Shown here: positions 7,323-16,709 of the stretch, piece after piece | Layout: each line of letters opens with the position of its first letter | Numbering within the stretch: position 1 is the first letter of the stretch | From: Rhodococcus sp. Leaf278 | Lineage (GTDB): Bacteria; Actinomycetota; Actinomycetes; Mycobacteriales; Mycobacteriaceae | NCBI RefSeq assembly: GCF_001426085.1 | Contig: NZ_LMRR01000034.1 | Span: 62,001 to 126,000, forward strand | Direction: 5' to 3' | DNA: 64,000 bases | Made by a program: the position numbers and the translations under genes | The notes under the pieces: model-generated | What the model was told of the DNA's origin: nothing | What the model saw: the letters and a program-made list of their open reading frames with translations, nothing else | The model's database searches: none

Positions 7323-8443
7323 AGATCGGTATGGTCTGCCCGTACTCGTTCGATGTTCCCGGCGGGGTGCAGGCGCATGTCCAGCAGTTGGCGGAGGTGT
7401 TCATCGAGCGCGGGCATCGGGTGAGCGTGTTGGCGCCCGCGTCGGACGACGTCGAGCTGCCGGAGTTCGTGGTGTCGGCGGGGGAGGCGCTCGCCATCCC
7501 CTACAACGGATCGGTCGCGCGTCTCCGGTTCGGACCGGTGACGTATTCCCGAATCCGAAAGTGGATCTTGGACAACGATTTCGACGTTCTCCACATTCAC
7601 GAACCGAACGCTCCCAGTCTGTCGATGCTCGCGCTCAAGGCCGCGGACGGTCCGATCGTGGCAACGTTCCACACCTCCACCACGAAGTCTTTGGTGCTCA
7701 GCACCTTCCAGGGCGTCCTGCGTCCGTACCACGAGAAGATCAGCGGCCGGATCGCCGTCTCGGAGCTGGCTCGACGCTGGCAGGTCGAGGCACTCGGATC
7801 CGATGCCGTGGAGATTCCCAACGGCGTCGACGTGCCCGCGTTCGCCGATGCCGCTGTGCTGGAAGGCTATCCGCGGGTCGGCCGTACGGTGCTCTTTCTC
7901 GGCCGATTCGACGAACCGCGTAAGGGAATGTCCGTTCTTCTCGGTGCGCTGCCGGCCCTGGTCGAGTCCCATCCCGATATCGAGATCCTCGTCGTCGGCC
8001 GCGGCGACGAGGACAAGCTCCGCAAGGATGCAGGCGCCCTGGCGTCACACCTGACCTTCCTGGGGCAGGTGGACGATGCGACGAAGGCCTCCGCAATGCG
8101 CAGTGCCGACGTCTACTGCGCCCCGAATCTCGGCGGCGAAAGCTTCGGTATCGTGCTCGTCGAGGCGATGGCCGCCGGAACACCGGTCGTGGCAAGCGAA
8201 CTCGACGCCTTTCGCCGGGTGCTGAAGGACGGCACCTGCGGACTGCTGGTTCCGATCGACGACTCCGATGCCCTCGCCGTAGCCGTCACCTCGATCCTGT
8301 CCGACGAGTCCGTCCGAGACCGGCTGGCCGACGCCGCGTCGGTCGCTGTGTCCGCCTACGACTGGCCCGTCGTCGCCGAGCAGATTCTGCGGGTCTACGA
8401 GACCGTCACTCTCGGCGGGCAGAAAGTGCGAGCGTCGACCTGA
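7319..8443 (+). CDS. pimA: Phosphatidylinositol alpha-mannosyltransferase PimA
   Basis: A 374-residue GT-B (family GT4) glycosyltransferase that adds the first mannose from GDP-mannose to phosphatidylinositol. The N-terminal domain shows the glycine-rich loop PYSFDVPGGVQAHV and the C-terminal nucleotide-sugar site shows GRFDEPRKG and the EX7E region GESFGIVLVEAMAAGTPVV. The start is the GTG in the GTGA overlap with patA: homologues begin with the strand KIGMVCPYSFD, so the longer upstream reading is not used. It overlaps the NUDIX gene by one base. Confidence 0.95.
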   Translation: MKIGMVCPYSFDVPGGVQAHVQQLAEVFIERGHRVSVLAPASDDVELPEFVVSAGEALAIPYNGSVARLRFGPVTYSRIRKWILDNDFDVLHIHEPNAPSLSMLALKAADGPIVATFHTSTTKSLVLSTFQGVLRPYHEKISGRIAVSELARRWQVEALGSDAVEIPNGVDVPAFADAAVLEGYPRVGRTVLFLGRFDEPRKGMSVLLGALPALVESHPDIEILVVGRGDEDKLRKDAGALASHLTFLGQVDDATKASAMRSADVYCAPNLGGESFGIVLVEAMAAGTPVVASELDAFRRVLKDGTCGLLVPIDDSDALAVAVTSILSDESVRDRLADAASVAVSAYDWPVVAEQILRVYETVTLGGQKVRAST

Positions 8444-9468
8444 TGACCCTCTCTGCCGTCACCATCCTGGTGCTGGGGCTGATTGCAGTCCTGATTCTCG
8501 TTGTAGGTTTGTGGGCCTACGGGACGGCGAACCGACTCGATCGCCTGCATGTTCGTACCGACCTCGCCTGGCAGTCTCTCGACGCTGCCCTCGCGCGCCG
8601 TGCCGTCGTCGCGCGTACAGTGTCCGCCGCTACCCGCGACTCGGCACCGTCGAGCAGAGAACTTGCTGCGTTGGCCGATCGAGCCGAGCGTGCCGACCGG
8701 TCGGAGCGGGAAGAAGCCGAGAACGCGGTGTCCATGGCTCTGGCGGTCGTCGAACCGGATGCGCTTCCCCCGCAATTGGTTGCGGAACTGGCCGACGCCG
8801 AAGCGCGAGTTCTGATTGCGCGGCGCTTTCACAACGATGCCGTCCGCGACACTCTGGCGTTGCGAGTTCGTCGACCGGTCCGGTGGTTGCATCTCGGCGG
8901 AACTGCCGCGCTGCCGTCGTACTTCGAGATCGCGGAGCGCTCTGTCGCCGCTGCGTTCGGCAGCGCGAATCGGGCCACTCCGCGAACCTCGGCACGAGTG
9001 GTGTTGCTCGACGAGCGCGGCCGAGTTCTGCTGCTGCGCGGGCACGATCCGACAGTGCCCGACATCTTCTTCTGGTTCACGATCGGTGGAGCAGTGGAGA
9101 AGGGAGAATCACTTCGCGAAGCAGCTGTGCGAGAAGTGCACGAGGAAACGGGATTGCGCGTCGACGCCGCCGACCTGCGCGGTCCGCTGTGGCGGCGAGT
9201 TGCCACGTTCCCGTTCAACGGAACTCTGATCAGGTCCGAGGAACTGTTCTTCGCGCACCGTACGCAGGAGTTCGAGCCGGAGAGCGCCGGCTTCACCGAT
9301 TTCGAGCGACGGACCGTGACCGGGCATCAGTGGTGCACCGAGTCCGACATCCGGGCTCTCAGCGCGCTCGGCGAGAATGTCTATCCCCAGGACCTGGCGG
9401 AACTTCTCGACGAGGTGAACGTGGCTCTCGCTCGACGCGGCGACCCGGACGTGCGCGCCATTCGGTAG
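8443..9468 (+). CDS. Membrane-anchored NUDIX hydrolase at the PIM locus
   Basis: A 341-residue protein with an N-terminal membrane helix (about residues 5-26), a roughly 150-residue helical linker rich in Ala, Arg and Glu, then a C-terminal NUDIX domain. The NUDIX box is complete at about residues 215-240, with GGAVEKGES followed by REVHEETGL carrying the metal-binding glutamates. It corresponds to Rv2609c in gene order. The substrate is unknown; GDP-mannose or another nucleotide sugar is a natural guess from the neighbours, but nothing in the sequence proves it. TGATG couples it to pimA. Confidence 0.85.
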   Translation: MTLSAVTILVLGLIAVLILVVGLWAYGTANRLDRLHVRTDLAWQSLDAALARRAVVARTVSAATRDSAPSSRELAALADRAERADRSEREEAENAVSMALAVVEPDALPPQLVAELADAEARVLIARRFHNDAVRDTLALRVRRPVRWLHLGGTAALPSYFEIAERSVAAAFGSANRATPRTSARVVLLDERGRVLLLRGHDPTVPDIFFWFTIGGAVEKGESLREAAVREVHEETGLRVDAADLRGPLWRRVATFPFNGTLIRSEELFFAHRTQEFEPESAGFTDFERRTVTGHQWCTESDIRALSALGENVYPQDLAELLDEVNVALARRGDPDVRAIR

Positions 9469-9624
9469 TCATCTGGACCCTTTCGAGCAGTCCAGCAATC
9501 TCCAAGTGGTTATGGGAATTGCACTCTCGAAGGCCTACTGTTCTGGGCGCGACATCGCGCCGCGCGCGATCGCACCTATCAGCCCGTAGCGCCGCAACAG
9601 CGTCGAAGAACACAGGAGTTTCCC

Positions 9625-10566
9625 TTGACTACCCCACAGTCCTCGAACACGCCCGCCGCATCGGTCGACGGTGGATCCGGCGAGAACGGAGTCGGCACCG
9701 CGCGCGTCAAGCGGGGTATGGCCGAGATGCTCAAGGGCGGCGTCATCATGGACGTGGTCACCGCCGATCAGGCCAAGATCGCCGAAGACGCCGGAGCCGT
9801 CGCCGTCATGGCTCTCGAGCGCGTTCCCGCCGACATCCGCGCCCAGGGTGGGGTGTCGCGCATGAGCGATCCCGACATGATCGACAGCATCATTTCTTCG
9901 GTGAGTATCCCGGTGATGGCCAAGGCGCGCATCGGCCACTTCGTCGAGGCCCAGATCCTGCAGAGCCTGGGCGTCGACTACATCGACGAGTCCGAGGTGC
10001 TCACCCCGGCCGACTACGCCAATCACATCGACAAGTGGAACTTCACCGCTCCGTTCGTGTGCGGTGCCACCAACCTGGGTGAGGCCCTGCGCCGAATCAC
10101 CGAGGGCGCGGCCATGATTCGCTCCAAGGGCGAGGCCGGCACCGGCGACGTCTCGAACGCGACGACACACATGCGCAAGATCCGCGACGAGATTCGCCGA
10201 CTCACCTCGATGCCCGAGGACGAGCTGTACGTGGCGGCAAAGGAATTGCAGGCACCGTACGACCTCGTCGTCGAGATTGCCAGGGCAGGCAAGCTGCCTG
10301 TCACGCTGTTCACGGCCGGCGGTATCGCCACTCCCGCAGACGCGGCGATGATGATGCAACTCGGTGCCGAGGGAGTGTTCGTCGGATCGGGAATCTTCAA
10401 GTCCGGCAACCCGAAGGAACGCGCCGAGGCAATCGTCAAGGCGACCACGTTCTTCGACGACCCCGACGTTCTTGCGAAGGTCTCGCGTGGGCTCGGTGAG
10501 GCGATGGTCGGAATCAATGTCGACGACCTTCCCGTCGGACACCGGCTCGCCGAGCGCGGTTGGTGA
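9625..10566 (+). CDS. pdxS: Pyridoxal 5'-phosphate synthase, PdxS (lyase) subunit
   Basis: A 313-residue TIM-barrel enzyme that makes pyridoxal phosphate from ribose 5-phosphate, glyceraldehyde 3-phosphate and ammonia supplied by PdxT. Conserved features include [37 protein letters not shown], the Schiff-base lysine K100 in VMAKARIGH, the second catalytic lysine in [10 protein letters not shown], and the phosphate loop [13 protein letters not shown] segment (here [12 protein letters not shown]). The start is TTG at 9625 with CAGGAG about 8 nt upstream; no ATG is available near it. pdxT lies 1.5 kb downstream. Confidence 0.96.
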   Translation: MTTPQSSNTPAASVDGGSGENGVGTARVKRGMAEMLKGGVIMDVVTADQAKIAEDAGAVAVMALERVPADIRAQGGVSRMSDPDMIDSIISSVSIPVMAKARIGHFVEAQILQSLGVDYIDESEVLTPADYANHIDKWNFTAPFVCGATNLGEALRRITEGAAMIRSKGEAGTGDVSNATTHMRKIRDEIRRLTSMPEDELYVAAKELQAPYDLVVEIARAGKLPVTLFTAGGIATPADAAMMMQLGAEGVFVGSGIFKSGNPKERAEAIVKATTFFDDPDVLAKVSRGLGEAMVGINVDDLPVGHRLAERGW

Positions 10567-10573
10567 CTCGTAT

Positions 10574-11236
10574 CTAGGGCCGGCGTTCCAAGGCCGGGCG
10601 GTCCGGATGGTCCCATCGGACCGAGAAATCCGGCCGGCCTGTGGAACGGTCCAACCGATCCAGGCTGTCGTAGTAGGTGATCAAAGGCTCGCAGGTCCAC
10701 TCTTCGGCCGGGTCGGTTCTACGTCGCAGCGCAGTCTCGGACAATCGAAGGTGCACCGACAGATCGACGTCCAAGGCTCGCCCGAGCAGCATGGGACCGG
10801 CAATCAGCACGATCTCGTTCGGCGCGGCCGGCACGCTGCGGGCGCGAGCAGATCGATCGGTTGCCTCATTCCACAGACGAGGCAGGAAGTGACCTCGGCC
10901 ACCGGGCCGTAGCGGCGCGATGACCTCCCGAGATATGGCCTCGTAGTCGAACCACAGTGTGCGATAACTCAATTCGTCGTGGCGTGAATACTCGAATCGG
11001 ATCGACGCTGGTCGGACGTAGTCGTGCAGATCCACCACGGTTGCCGGACGTCCGCCGGTGCGGGCGTGTTCTGCTGTGCGCGAGGCGAACTCGACCGGCC
11101 GCGCAGCATCGGCACCGTCGATCACGACGATCGTTCGTACGTCGGCCGGACAGGATTCGACGATCGATTCCACGAGGAGATCGGGAAAGATCGGTACAGG
11201 TTGACCCACACCGACCATCTTGCCTGGTCGATCCAT
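10574..11236 (-). CDS. Uridine-kinase-like P-loop protein with a degenerate Walker A
   Basis: A 220-residue protein aligned by eye with actinobacterial uridine kinase-like proteins: a strand VVIDGADAA, a DLHDY segment after strand 2, a WFDYEA segment, IAPLRPGG, and a C-terminal lid-like RLSETALRRRTD. In active enzymes the first loop reads GPDAAGKTT; here it reads GADAARPVEF, so the Walker lysine and Ser/Thr are absent. It is therefore probably catalytically dead or has a new role. It is convergent with pdxS and divergent from tesB. I chose the ATG at 11236, close to the tesB start region. Confidence 0.6.
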   Translation of the reverse strand: MDRPGKMVGVGQPVPIFPDLLVESIVESCPADVRTIVVIDGADAARPVEFASRTAEHARTGGRPATVVDLHDYVRPASIRFEYSRHDELSYRTLWFDYEAISREVIAPLRPGGRGHFLPRLWNEATDRSARARSVPAAPNEIVLIAGPMLLGRALDVDLSVHLRLSETALRRRTDPAEEWTCEPLITYYDSLDRLDRSTGRPDFSVRWDHPDRPALERRP

Positions 11237-11274
11237 TGTTAGCCTGATCCACCGGAGAAAGGTGGGCATCAGCC

Positions 11275-12126
11275 ATGGCCAGTATCGAGGACATTCTCGA
11301 ATTGGAACGGATCGAGAACGACATCTATCGGGGACGGACGTTCCCCAGTCGTCTTCCCCGGACGTTCGGCGGCCAGGTTGCAGGCCAGGCGCTCGTCGCG
11401 GCGGTGCGTACGGTGGCACCCGAATTTCGCGTGCACTCGCTGCACGGCTATTTCCTGCGGCCGGGCAACCCCAACGAGCCGGCGGTCTTCATGGTCGATC
11501 GCGTCCGTGACGGACGTTCGTTCTGCACGCGCCGAGTCACCGGAATTCAGCACGGCAAAGCAATATTTACGATGTCCGCGTCGTTTCACGGCGACGACGA
11601 CGGTATTTCTCACCAGGACCTGATGCCCGACGTCGTCGGCCCGGAGACTCTGCCCGACCCCACCACCCTCGCCGAGTACGACAGCTCGTACTACAAGGAG
11701 TGGTCGGAATGGGACATCCGTCTCATTCCAGATGACCAGACCGTCAAGCATCCGAATTTCGCTGCGCAGCAACGGGTGTGGTTCCGCTACCGGGACACGT
11801 TGCCCGACGATCAGGTGTTCCACGTCTGCGCTCTGGCCTACATGAGCGATATGACGCTCATCGGATCGGCCAAGGTGCCGCATCCGGATGCCGTCACGCA
11901 GACGGCGTCACTCGATCATGCGTTGTGGTTCCTGCGTCCGTTCCGGGCCGACGAGTGGTTGCTCTACGACCAGACGTCGCCGTCCGCCGACTTCGGGCGA
12001 GCACTGGCGCAGGGTCGAATCTTCGATACCTCCGGTCGGATGGTCGCAGCGGTGGTGCAAGAGGGATTGATGCGTTTCGAGAGGGACACCTCGAAGCAGC
12101 ACGTCGATCCCTTCGGTGTGAAGTGA
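11275..12126 (+). CDS. tesB: Acyl-CoA thioesterase II
   Basis: A 283-residue double hot-dog thioesterase that hydrolyses medium to long acyl-CoA to free acid and CoA. The N-terminal half carries [14 protein letters not shown] and [11 protein letters not shown], the C-terminal half [18 protein letters not shown] and [10 protein letters not shown], which hold the Asp/Ser-Thr/Gln active-site set of this family. GGAGAAAGG precedes the ATG by about 8 nt. A TAGCCT -10-like box lies about 30 nt upstream, between it and the divergent kinase-like gene. Its stop overlaps pdxT in a GTGA; the pairing tesB-pdxT is conserved in mycobacteria. Confidence 0.93.
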   Translation: MASIEDILELERIENDIYRGRTFPSRLPRTFGGQVAGQALVAAVRTVAPEFRVHSLHGYFLRPGNPNEPAVFMVDRVRDGRSFCTRRVTGIQHGKAIFTMSASFHGDDDGISHQDLMPDVVGPETLPDPTTLAEYDSSYYKEWSEWDIRLIPDDQTVKHPNFAAQQRVWFRYRDTLPDDQVFHVCALAYMSDMTLIGSAKVPHPDAVTQTASLDHALWFLRPFRADEWLLYDQTSPSADFGRALAQGRIFDTSGRMVAAVVQEGLMRFERDTSKQHVDPFGVK

Positions 12127-12728
12127 GTGCTCCGACCATTGGAGTTCTCGCACTGCAGGGCGATGTTCGCGAACATCTGGCCGCACTCGAGTCGAGTGGC
12201 GCGCATGGAGTCACCGTGCGGCGTGCATCCGAACTCGAACGGATCGACGGGCTGATCATCCCCGGTGGCGAATCGACGACCATGAGCAACCTGCTCGGGG
12301 TGTTCGACCTTCTCGAGCCGCTGCGTGCTCGATTGGCCGAGGGCATGCCCGCCTACGGATCGTGCGCAGGAATGATCTTGTTGGCGTCCGAGATTCTCGA
12401 TACCAGACCCGACGCGCGGCATCTGGATTCCCTCGATATCACTGTGCGGCGCAATGCTTTCGGTCGTCAGGTCGACTCGTTCGAGACCGATCTCGACGTC
12501 GTCGACATCGACGGTGGCCCGGTGCGAGCGGTGTTCATCAGGGCACCCTGGGTCGAGCGTGTGGGCGAACACGTCGAGGTCCTCGCCACCGTGCCGCATG
12601 GACCGGCCGCGGGGCGTGTGGTGGCCGTTCGGCAGAACTCGGTGCTGGCAACGAGCTTCCATCCCGAGGTCACCGGAGACAATCGTGTGCACCGACTGTT
12701 CGTCGACATGGTGCGCCGTAGTCGGTGA
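12123..12728 (+). CDS. pdxT: Pyridoxal 5'-phosphate synthase, PdxT glutaminase subunit
   Basis: A 201-residue class I glutamine amidotransferase that supplies ammonia to PdxS. The catalytic triad is Cys81 in GSCAGM and His180/Glu182 in FHPEVT; GGEST near residue 50 is the oxyanion-side signature of this family, and [10 protein letters not shown] opens the protein as usual. The start is the GTG in the GTGA overlap with tesB; a much longer in-frame reading exists upstream but lies antisense-free inside tesB in another frame and is not real. Confidence 0.96.
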   Translation: MSAPTIGVLALQGDVREHLAALESSGAHGVTVRRASELERIDGLIIPGGESTTMSNLLGVFDLLEPLRARLAEGMPAYGSCAGMILLASEILDTRPDARHLDSLDITVRRNAFGRQVDSFETDLDVVDIDGGPVRAVFIRAPWVERVGEHVEVLATVPHGPAAGRVVAVRQNSVLATSFHPEVTGDNRVHRLFVDMVRRSR

Positions 12729-12831
12729 CGGTGTGCGGTCGTGGGACCGGCTGGAGCCGGTCGGTCCCGAGCGCGGTACCGGGCGAGTAAAGTCGACAAC
12801 ACTGATTTCGAGCAGGAAGGGGCTCTATCGC

Positions 12832-13590
12832 ATGAGCGGCCACTCAAAATGGGCCACCACCAAGCACAAGAAGGCGGTGATCGACGCCCGACGCGGCAAG
12901 TCTTTCGCCAAACTCATCAAGAACATCGAGGTGGCGGCCCGCACGGGTGGCGGTGACCCCACGGGCAATCCGACTCTCTTCGATGCCATCCAGAAGGCGA
13001 AGAAGACCTCGGTTCCGATCGACAACATCGAGCGGGCCCGCAAGCGAGGAGCAGGCGAAGAGACCGGTGGAGCCGATTGGCAAACCATCATGTACGAGGG
13101 CTACGGCCCCAACGGCGTGGCGATCCTCATCGAATGCCTCACCGACAACCGCAACCGCGCCGCCGGCGAGGTACGCGTGGCGATGACGCGCAACGGCGGA
13201 AACATGGCAGACCCGGGATCGGTGTCGTACCTGTTCTCGCGCAAGGGCGTGGTGACGCTCGAGAAAAACGGTCAGAGTGAGGACGACGTCCTGATGGCCG
13301 TCCTCGAAGCCGGTGCCGAAGAAGTGAACGACAACGGCGACACGTTCGAGATCGTCAGCGAACCCACGGACCTGATCGCAGTGCGCACCGCACTGCAGGA
13401 GGCCGGATTCGACTACGACTCGGCCGAGGCGAGCTTCCAGGCCTCGGTCAACGTTCCGGTGGACGCGGACGGCGCACGCAAGGTGTTCAAGCTCATCGAC
13501 GCGCTGGAAGACAGCGACGACGTGCAGAACGTGTGGTCCAATGTGGACCTGTCCGACGAGGTCATGGCCGAGCTCGACGCAGAGGACTGA
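12832..13590 (+). CDS. YebC/PmpR family transcriptional regulator / translation factor
   Basis: A 252-residue YebC-family protein. The N-terminus [23 protein letters not shown] is the family signature, followed by the three-domain fold without gaps. Members have been described as DNA-binding regulators and more recently as factors helping ribosomes at proline stretches; which applies here cannot be read from sequence. AGGAAGGGG precedes the ATG. A TAAAGT -10-like box lies about 40 nt upstream. It sits directly ahead of ruvC, as in mycobacteria, but with a separate promoter between them. Confidence 0.93.
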   Translation: MSGHSKWATTKHKKAVIDARRGKSFAKLIKNIEVAARTGGGDPTGNPTLFDAIQKAKKTSVPIDNIERARKRGAGEETGGADWQTIMYEGYGPNGVAILIECLTDNRNRAAGEVRVAMTRNGGNMADPGSVSYLFSRKGVVTLEKNGQSEDDVLMAVLEAGAEEVNDNGDTFEIVSEPTDLIAVRTALQEAGFDYDSAEASFQASVNVPVDADGARKVFKLIDALEDSDDVQNVWSNVDLSDEVMAELDAED

Positions 13591-13637
13591 CCTTCTCGGT
13601 TCGATCGAACCAACAGGCCGGGTGTCGTATCCCTGAT

Positions 13638-13660
13638 CCGTCGGTGCGCTCCGCTACGCT
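13638..13660 (+). promoter_or_regulatory. RecA-independent DNA-damage promoter motif upstream of ruvC
   Basis: CCGTCGGTG, an exact 8-nt gap, then TACGCT. This fits the mycobacterial RecA-NDp promoter pattern tTGTCRGTG-N8-TANNNT (PafBC-dependent) at 7 of 9 upstream positions and all of the -10. Transcription would start near 13667, about 30 nt before the ruvC GTG. Confidence 0.65.
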
Positions 13661-13661
13661 A

Positions 13662-13677
13662 TCGAACAACAGTTCGT
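13662..13677 (+). promoter_or_regulatory. LexA-type SOS box upstream of ruvC
   Basis: TCGAACAACAGTTCGT matches the actinobacterial LexA operator TCGAAC-N4-GTTCGA at 11 of 12 defined positions. It lies at the predicted start of transcription, just after the damage-promoter -10, where a repressor would block initiation. Confidence 0.7.
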
Positions 13678-13696
13678 AAGCGGAAGGTGTGGTGGC

Positions 13697-14314
13697 GTGC
13701 GGGTGATGGGTGTCGACCCCGGCCTGACCAGGTGTGGGCTCAGTCTGATCGAGGGTGGCGTGGGTCGATCGGTGGTTGCTCTCGACGTGGATGTGGTGCG
13801 TACGCCCGCGGACATGGATCTTGCGCAGCGGTTGCTGCGTATCTCCGAGGCAGCCGAATACTGGCTCGATACCCACAAGCCCTCGGTGGTGGCGATCGAG
13901 CGAGTGTTCGCGCAGCACAACGTGCGCACTGCCATGGGTACCGCGCAAGCCGGTGGAGTGATCGCGCTGGCGGCGGCCCGGCGCGGAGTGGATGTCTGCT
14001 TCCACACTCCCAGTGAAGTCAAGGCCGCGGTCACCGGCAACGGTTCGGCCGACAAGGCCCAGGTCACCGCGATGGTCATGCGCATCCTCGGTCTGCAAAC
14101 GGCCCCGACCCCCGCGGATGCCGCCGACGCACTCGCACTCGGGATCTGTCATTGCTGGCGAGCTCCGATGATCGCCCGGATGGCGAAGGCAGAAGCCATG
14201 GCGGCAGAACAGAAGCGCAAGTACGACGCGCGTCTGGCCGAGGAGCGTAAGGCTCGTGCCGTCGTTGCACGCAGAATCGAGAAGATGGCCAAGAAAGAGG
14301 CGGGCGCACGATGA
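13697..14314 (+). CDS. ruvC: Holliday junction resolvase RuvC
   Basis: A 205-residue RNase H-fold endonuclease that cuts Holliday junctions symmetrically. The first acidic residue is Asp7 in [10 protein letters not shown], with [10 protein letters not shown] supplying the second and the DAADALALG segment near residue 140 the last ones. The C-terminus has a basic Lys/Arg-rich tail of about 35 residues beyond the catalytic domain, common in actinobacteria. The GTG is preceded by GGAAGG. It overlaps ruvA in an ATGA. Confidence 0.96.
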   Translation: MRVMGVDPGLTRCGLSLIEGGVGRSVVALDVDVVRTPADMDLAQRLLRISEAAEYWLDTHKPSVVAIERVFAQHNVRTAMGTAQAGGVIALAAARRGVDVCFHTPSEVKAAVTGNGSADKAQVTAMVMRILGLQTAPTPADAADALALGICHCWRAPMIARMAKAEAMAAEQKRKYDARLAEERKARAVVARRIEKMAKKEAGAR

Positions 14315-14916
14315 TCGCATCGATCAGAGGCTCGGTGATCGACATTGCGCTCGATCACGCCGTGCTCGAGGCGGCCGGCGTCGGCTATCGCATCAGCGCC
14401 ACCCCGGCGACGTTGGCCACGCTGCACCGCGGAAGTGAGTCGACGCTCCTGACCACGATGATCGTGCGGGAGGATTCGCAGACGCTGTACGGATTCCCGG
14501 ACAAGGAGTCGCGCGAGCTGTTCGAGTTGCTTCTCACCGTATCGGGCGTCGGGCCGCGGATCGCAATGGCCACGCTCGCCGTCCACGAACCGGACGCGCT
14601 GCGAACAGCGTTGGCGGACAGTGATATCGGAGCGCTGACGCGGGTTCCTGGAATCGGCAAGCGGGGCGCAGAGAGAATGGTCGTCGAACTACGGGACAAG
14701 GTGGACGCAGTGGTCGGACGCGCAGGTACGTCCGTTCTACCGGGTTCGGGTGCCGGAAACTCGATGCGCGACCAAATCGTCGAGGCGCTGATCGGACTCG
14801 GCTTCCCAGCGAAGCAGGCCGAGGAGGCCACCGACGCGGTACTCGCCCAACAGCCCGAGGCCACGACGTCGATTGCCCTGAGGTCGGCGCTCGCGTACCT
14901 CGGGAAGTCCAGGTAG
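14311..14916 (+). CDS. ruvA: Holliday junction branch migration protein RuvA
   Basis: A 201-residue DNA-binding subunit that holds the four-way junction while RuvB drives migration. The N-terminal OB fold starts MIASIRGSV; the middle domain has the two helix-hairpin-helix motifs, [10 protein letters not shown] and [11 protein letters not shown]; the C-terminal domain that contacts RuvB follows a flexible linker of about 20 residues. It is translationally coupled to ruvC and followed after 6 nt by ruvB. Confidence 0.97.
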   Translation: MIASIRGSVIDIALDHAVLEAAGVGYRISATPATLATLHRGSESTLLTTMIVREDSQTLYGFPDKESRELFELLLTVSGVGPRIAMATLAVHEPDALRTALADSDIGALTRVPGIGKRGAERMVVELRDKVDAVVGRAGTSVLPGSGAGNSMRDQIVEALIGLGFPAKQAEEATDAVLAQQPEATTSIALRSALAYLGKSR

Positions 14917-14922
14917 GCCGGC

Positions 14923-15999
14923 GTGGACGAGGACGACCAGTTCGCCGAATCTCAGGTGGGCGCGGACGCGATGTCCGACGACCTGGATGTCGAGACGAGC
15001 CTGCGTCCGAAGAACCTCACCGATTTCATCGGCCAGCCTCGGGTACGTGAGCAACTCCAGCTCGTACTGTCCGGTGCAAAGATGCGCGGCGGCACTCCCG
15101 ACCACATTCTGATGTCCGGGCCTCCAGGGCTCGGCAAGACGAGTATGGCGATGATCATCGCCGCCGAGCTGGGAACCTCGCTGCGGCTCACGTCCGGGCC
15201 GGCGCTCGAGCGGGCCGGGGACCTGGCCGCGATGCTCAGCAACCTGGTCGAGGGAGACGTGCTGTTCATCGACGAGATTCACCGCATCGCCCGTCCGGCC
15301 GAGGAGATGCTGTACCTGGCGATGGAGGACTTTCGCGTCGACGTCATCGTCGGTAAGGGGCCGGGAGCGACGTCGATTCCGCTCGAGGTGGCTCCGTTCA
15401 CGCTCGTCGGAGCGACCACCAGGTCGGGTGCACTCACCGGTCCGCTGCGTGACCGGTTCGGGTTCGTCGCGCACATGGACTTCTACGAGCCGAGCGAGCT
15501 CGAACGCATTCTCATGCGGTCGGCGGGGATCCTGGGGGTGCCGATCGACCGAGACGGCTGTGCCGAGATCGCCGGCCGTTCGCGTGGCACACCGCGTATT
15601 GCGAACCGATTGCTCCGGCGGGTGCGCGACTACGCGGATGTGCGGGGCGACGGCACCGTCACCCGGGAGACGGCAAAAGCCGCTCTGGTGGTGTACGACG
15701 TCGACAAACTCGGCCTCGACCGACTCGACCGGGCCGTCCTCAGCGCGCTCATCCGCAGCTTCGGTGGGGGACCGGTCGGTGTATCGACGCTGGCCGTCGC
15801 CGTCGGTGAAGAACCATCGACGGTCGAGGAAGTCTGCGAGCCGTTCCTGGTGCGAGCAGGCATGATCGCCCGTACACCGCGAGGTCGCGTCGCAACTGCC
15901 ACCGCGTGGCAACATCTCGGTCTGACCCCGCCGCCGGACCTCGCGGTAGGGGGAATTTCGGTCCGATCCTCCGAGGCTGCGCAGGGATTATTCGACTGA
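14923..15999 (+). CDS. ruvB: Holliday junction branch migration ATPase RuvB
   Basis: A 358-residue AAA+ motor of the RuvAB complex. Walker A is [11 protein letters not shown], Walker B is LFIDEIH, sensor 1 lies in LVGATTRSG and the arginine finger/sensor region in GPLRDRFG; the C-terminal winged helix follows. The GTG start lies close behind ruvA. A short acidic N-terminal extension of about 20 residues precedes the conserved core that begins at [12 protein letters not shown]. Confidence 0.97.
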   Translation: MDEDDQFAESQVGADAMSDDLDVETSLRPKNLTDFIGQPRVREQLQLVLSGAKMRGGTPDHILMSGPPGLGKTSMAMIIAAELGTSLRLTSGPALERAGDLAAMLSNLVEGDVLFIDEIHRIARPAEEMLYLAMEDFRVDVIVGKGPGATSIPLEVAPFTLVGATTRSGALTGPLRDRFGFVAHMDFYEPSELERILMRSAGILGVPIDRDGCAEIAGRSRGTPRIANRLLRRVRDYADVRGDGTVTRETAKAALVVYDVDKLGLDRLDRAVLSALIRSFGGGPVGVSTLAVAVGEEPSTVEEVCEPFLVRAGMIARTPRGRVATATAWQHLGLTPPPDLAVGGISVRSSEAAQGLFD

Positions 16000-16137
16000 A
16001 TCGGGCAGAACAGGACACGAAGGGACCGGACCGGTTCCCGGTGATGGCACACTGGGTAGCTGCGAGGCCCACACCCACGGCGTTCTCGCACGAGACAATG
16101 ACGATTTTCGACCCGAACTTCGAGGACTGACCTTCCG

Positions 16138-16548
16138 ATGGATTTGCTGTTTCCGCTGCTGATCGTGGCCCTTCTGGTACCGCTGTTTCTGAATGCGCGT
16201 CGACAGAAGAAGGTGCTGGCCAAAACCACGGAGATGCAGGACTCGCTGAAGGTCGGCGACGAGGTCGTCACCACGGCGGGCCTGTACGCCCGCGTCGTTC
16301 TGGTCGAGGACGACACGATCGACCTCGAGATCGCGGACGGCGTCATCACCACCTGGTCTCGCGCGGTGGTGCGCGAGGTACTGCCCGATGGCTCCGAATT
16401 CGACGACACCGAGTTCGAGACCACCACCGACGCGGACGTCTCGGCAATCGACTCGAGCCCGACCGCAGGGCCGTCGTTGCACAAGACCGACGTCAGCGGG
16501 CCCGACGAGACCGTGGAACAGACGTCGAAGCGGCTCGAAAAAGAGTGA
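16138..16548 (+). CDS. yajC: Preprotein translocase accessory subunit YajC
   Basis: A 136-residue protein with one N-terminal membrane helix (about residues 3-18), then the YajC domain with LKVGDEVVTTAGLYARVV, which is the family signature. The last 50 residues are acidic and low-complexity. It forms part of the SecDF-YajC complex that helps pull secreted proteins through SecYEG. secD follows after about 160 bp that contain a hairpin. Confidence 0.92.
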   Translation: MDLLFPLLIVALLVPLFLNARRQKKVLAKTTEMQDSLKVGDEVVTTAGLYARVVLVEDDTIDLEIADGVITTWSRAVVREVLPDGSEFDDTEFETTTDADVSAIDSSPTAGPSLHKTDVSGPDETVEQTSKRLEKE

Positions 16549-16562
16549 ACGGCCGTTGATCC

Positions 16563-16598
16563 GAACCGCTGTCGGAGAGAGAATCCGGCAGCGGTTTC
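16563..16598 (+). terminator. Hairpin between yajC and secD
   Basis: AACCGCTGTCGGA (16564-16576) pairs with TCCGGCAGCGGTT (16584-16596) around a 7-nt loop, allowing one G-U pair. There is no T-run behind it, so it may be a weak terminator or a processing signal that sets the yajC to secD ratio. Confidence 0.55.
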
Positions 16599-16709
16599 GT
16601 ATGCAGTGACCGATGTGGTGCACAATCGCACCGCCCGCCGCTGACGCATCGAGCCGGCAGGCCCCGCAGGAACCGACACTTTCATCGCCTCAGAGGAGAA
16701 ACACAGACC

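Noticed and set aside
13599..13612. Palindrome GGTTCGATCGAACC just after the yebC-family gene
   Set aside because: It resembles a reversed LexA half-site pair but has the wrong order and no 4-nt spacer; it is more likely a short hairpin or chance.
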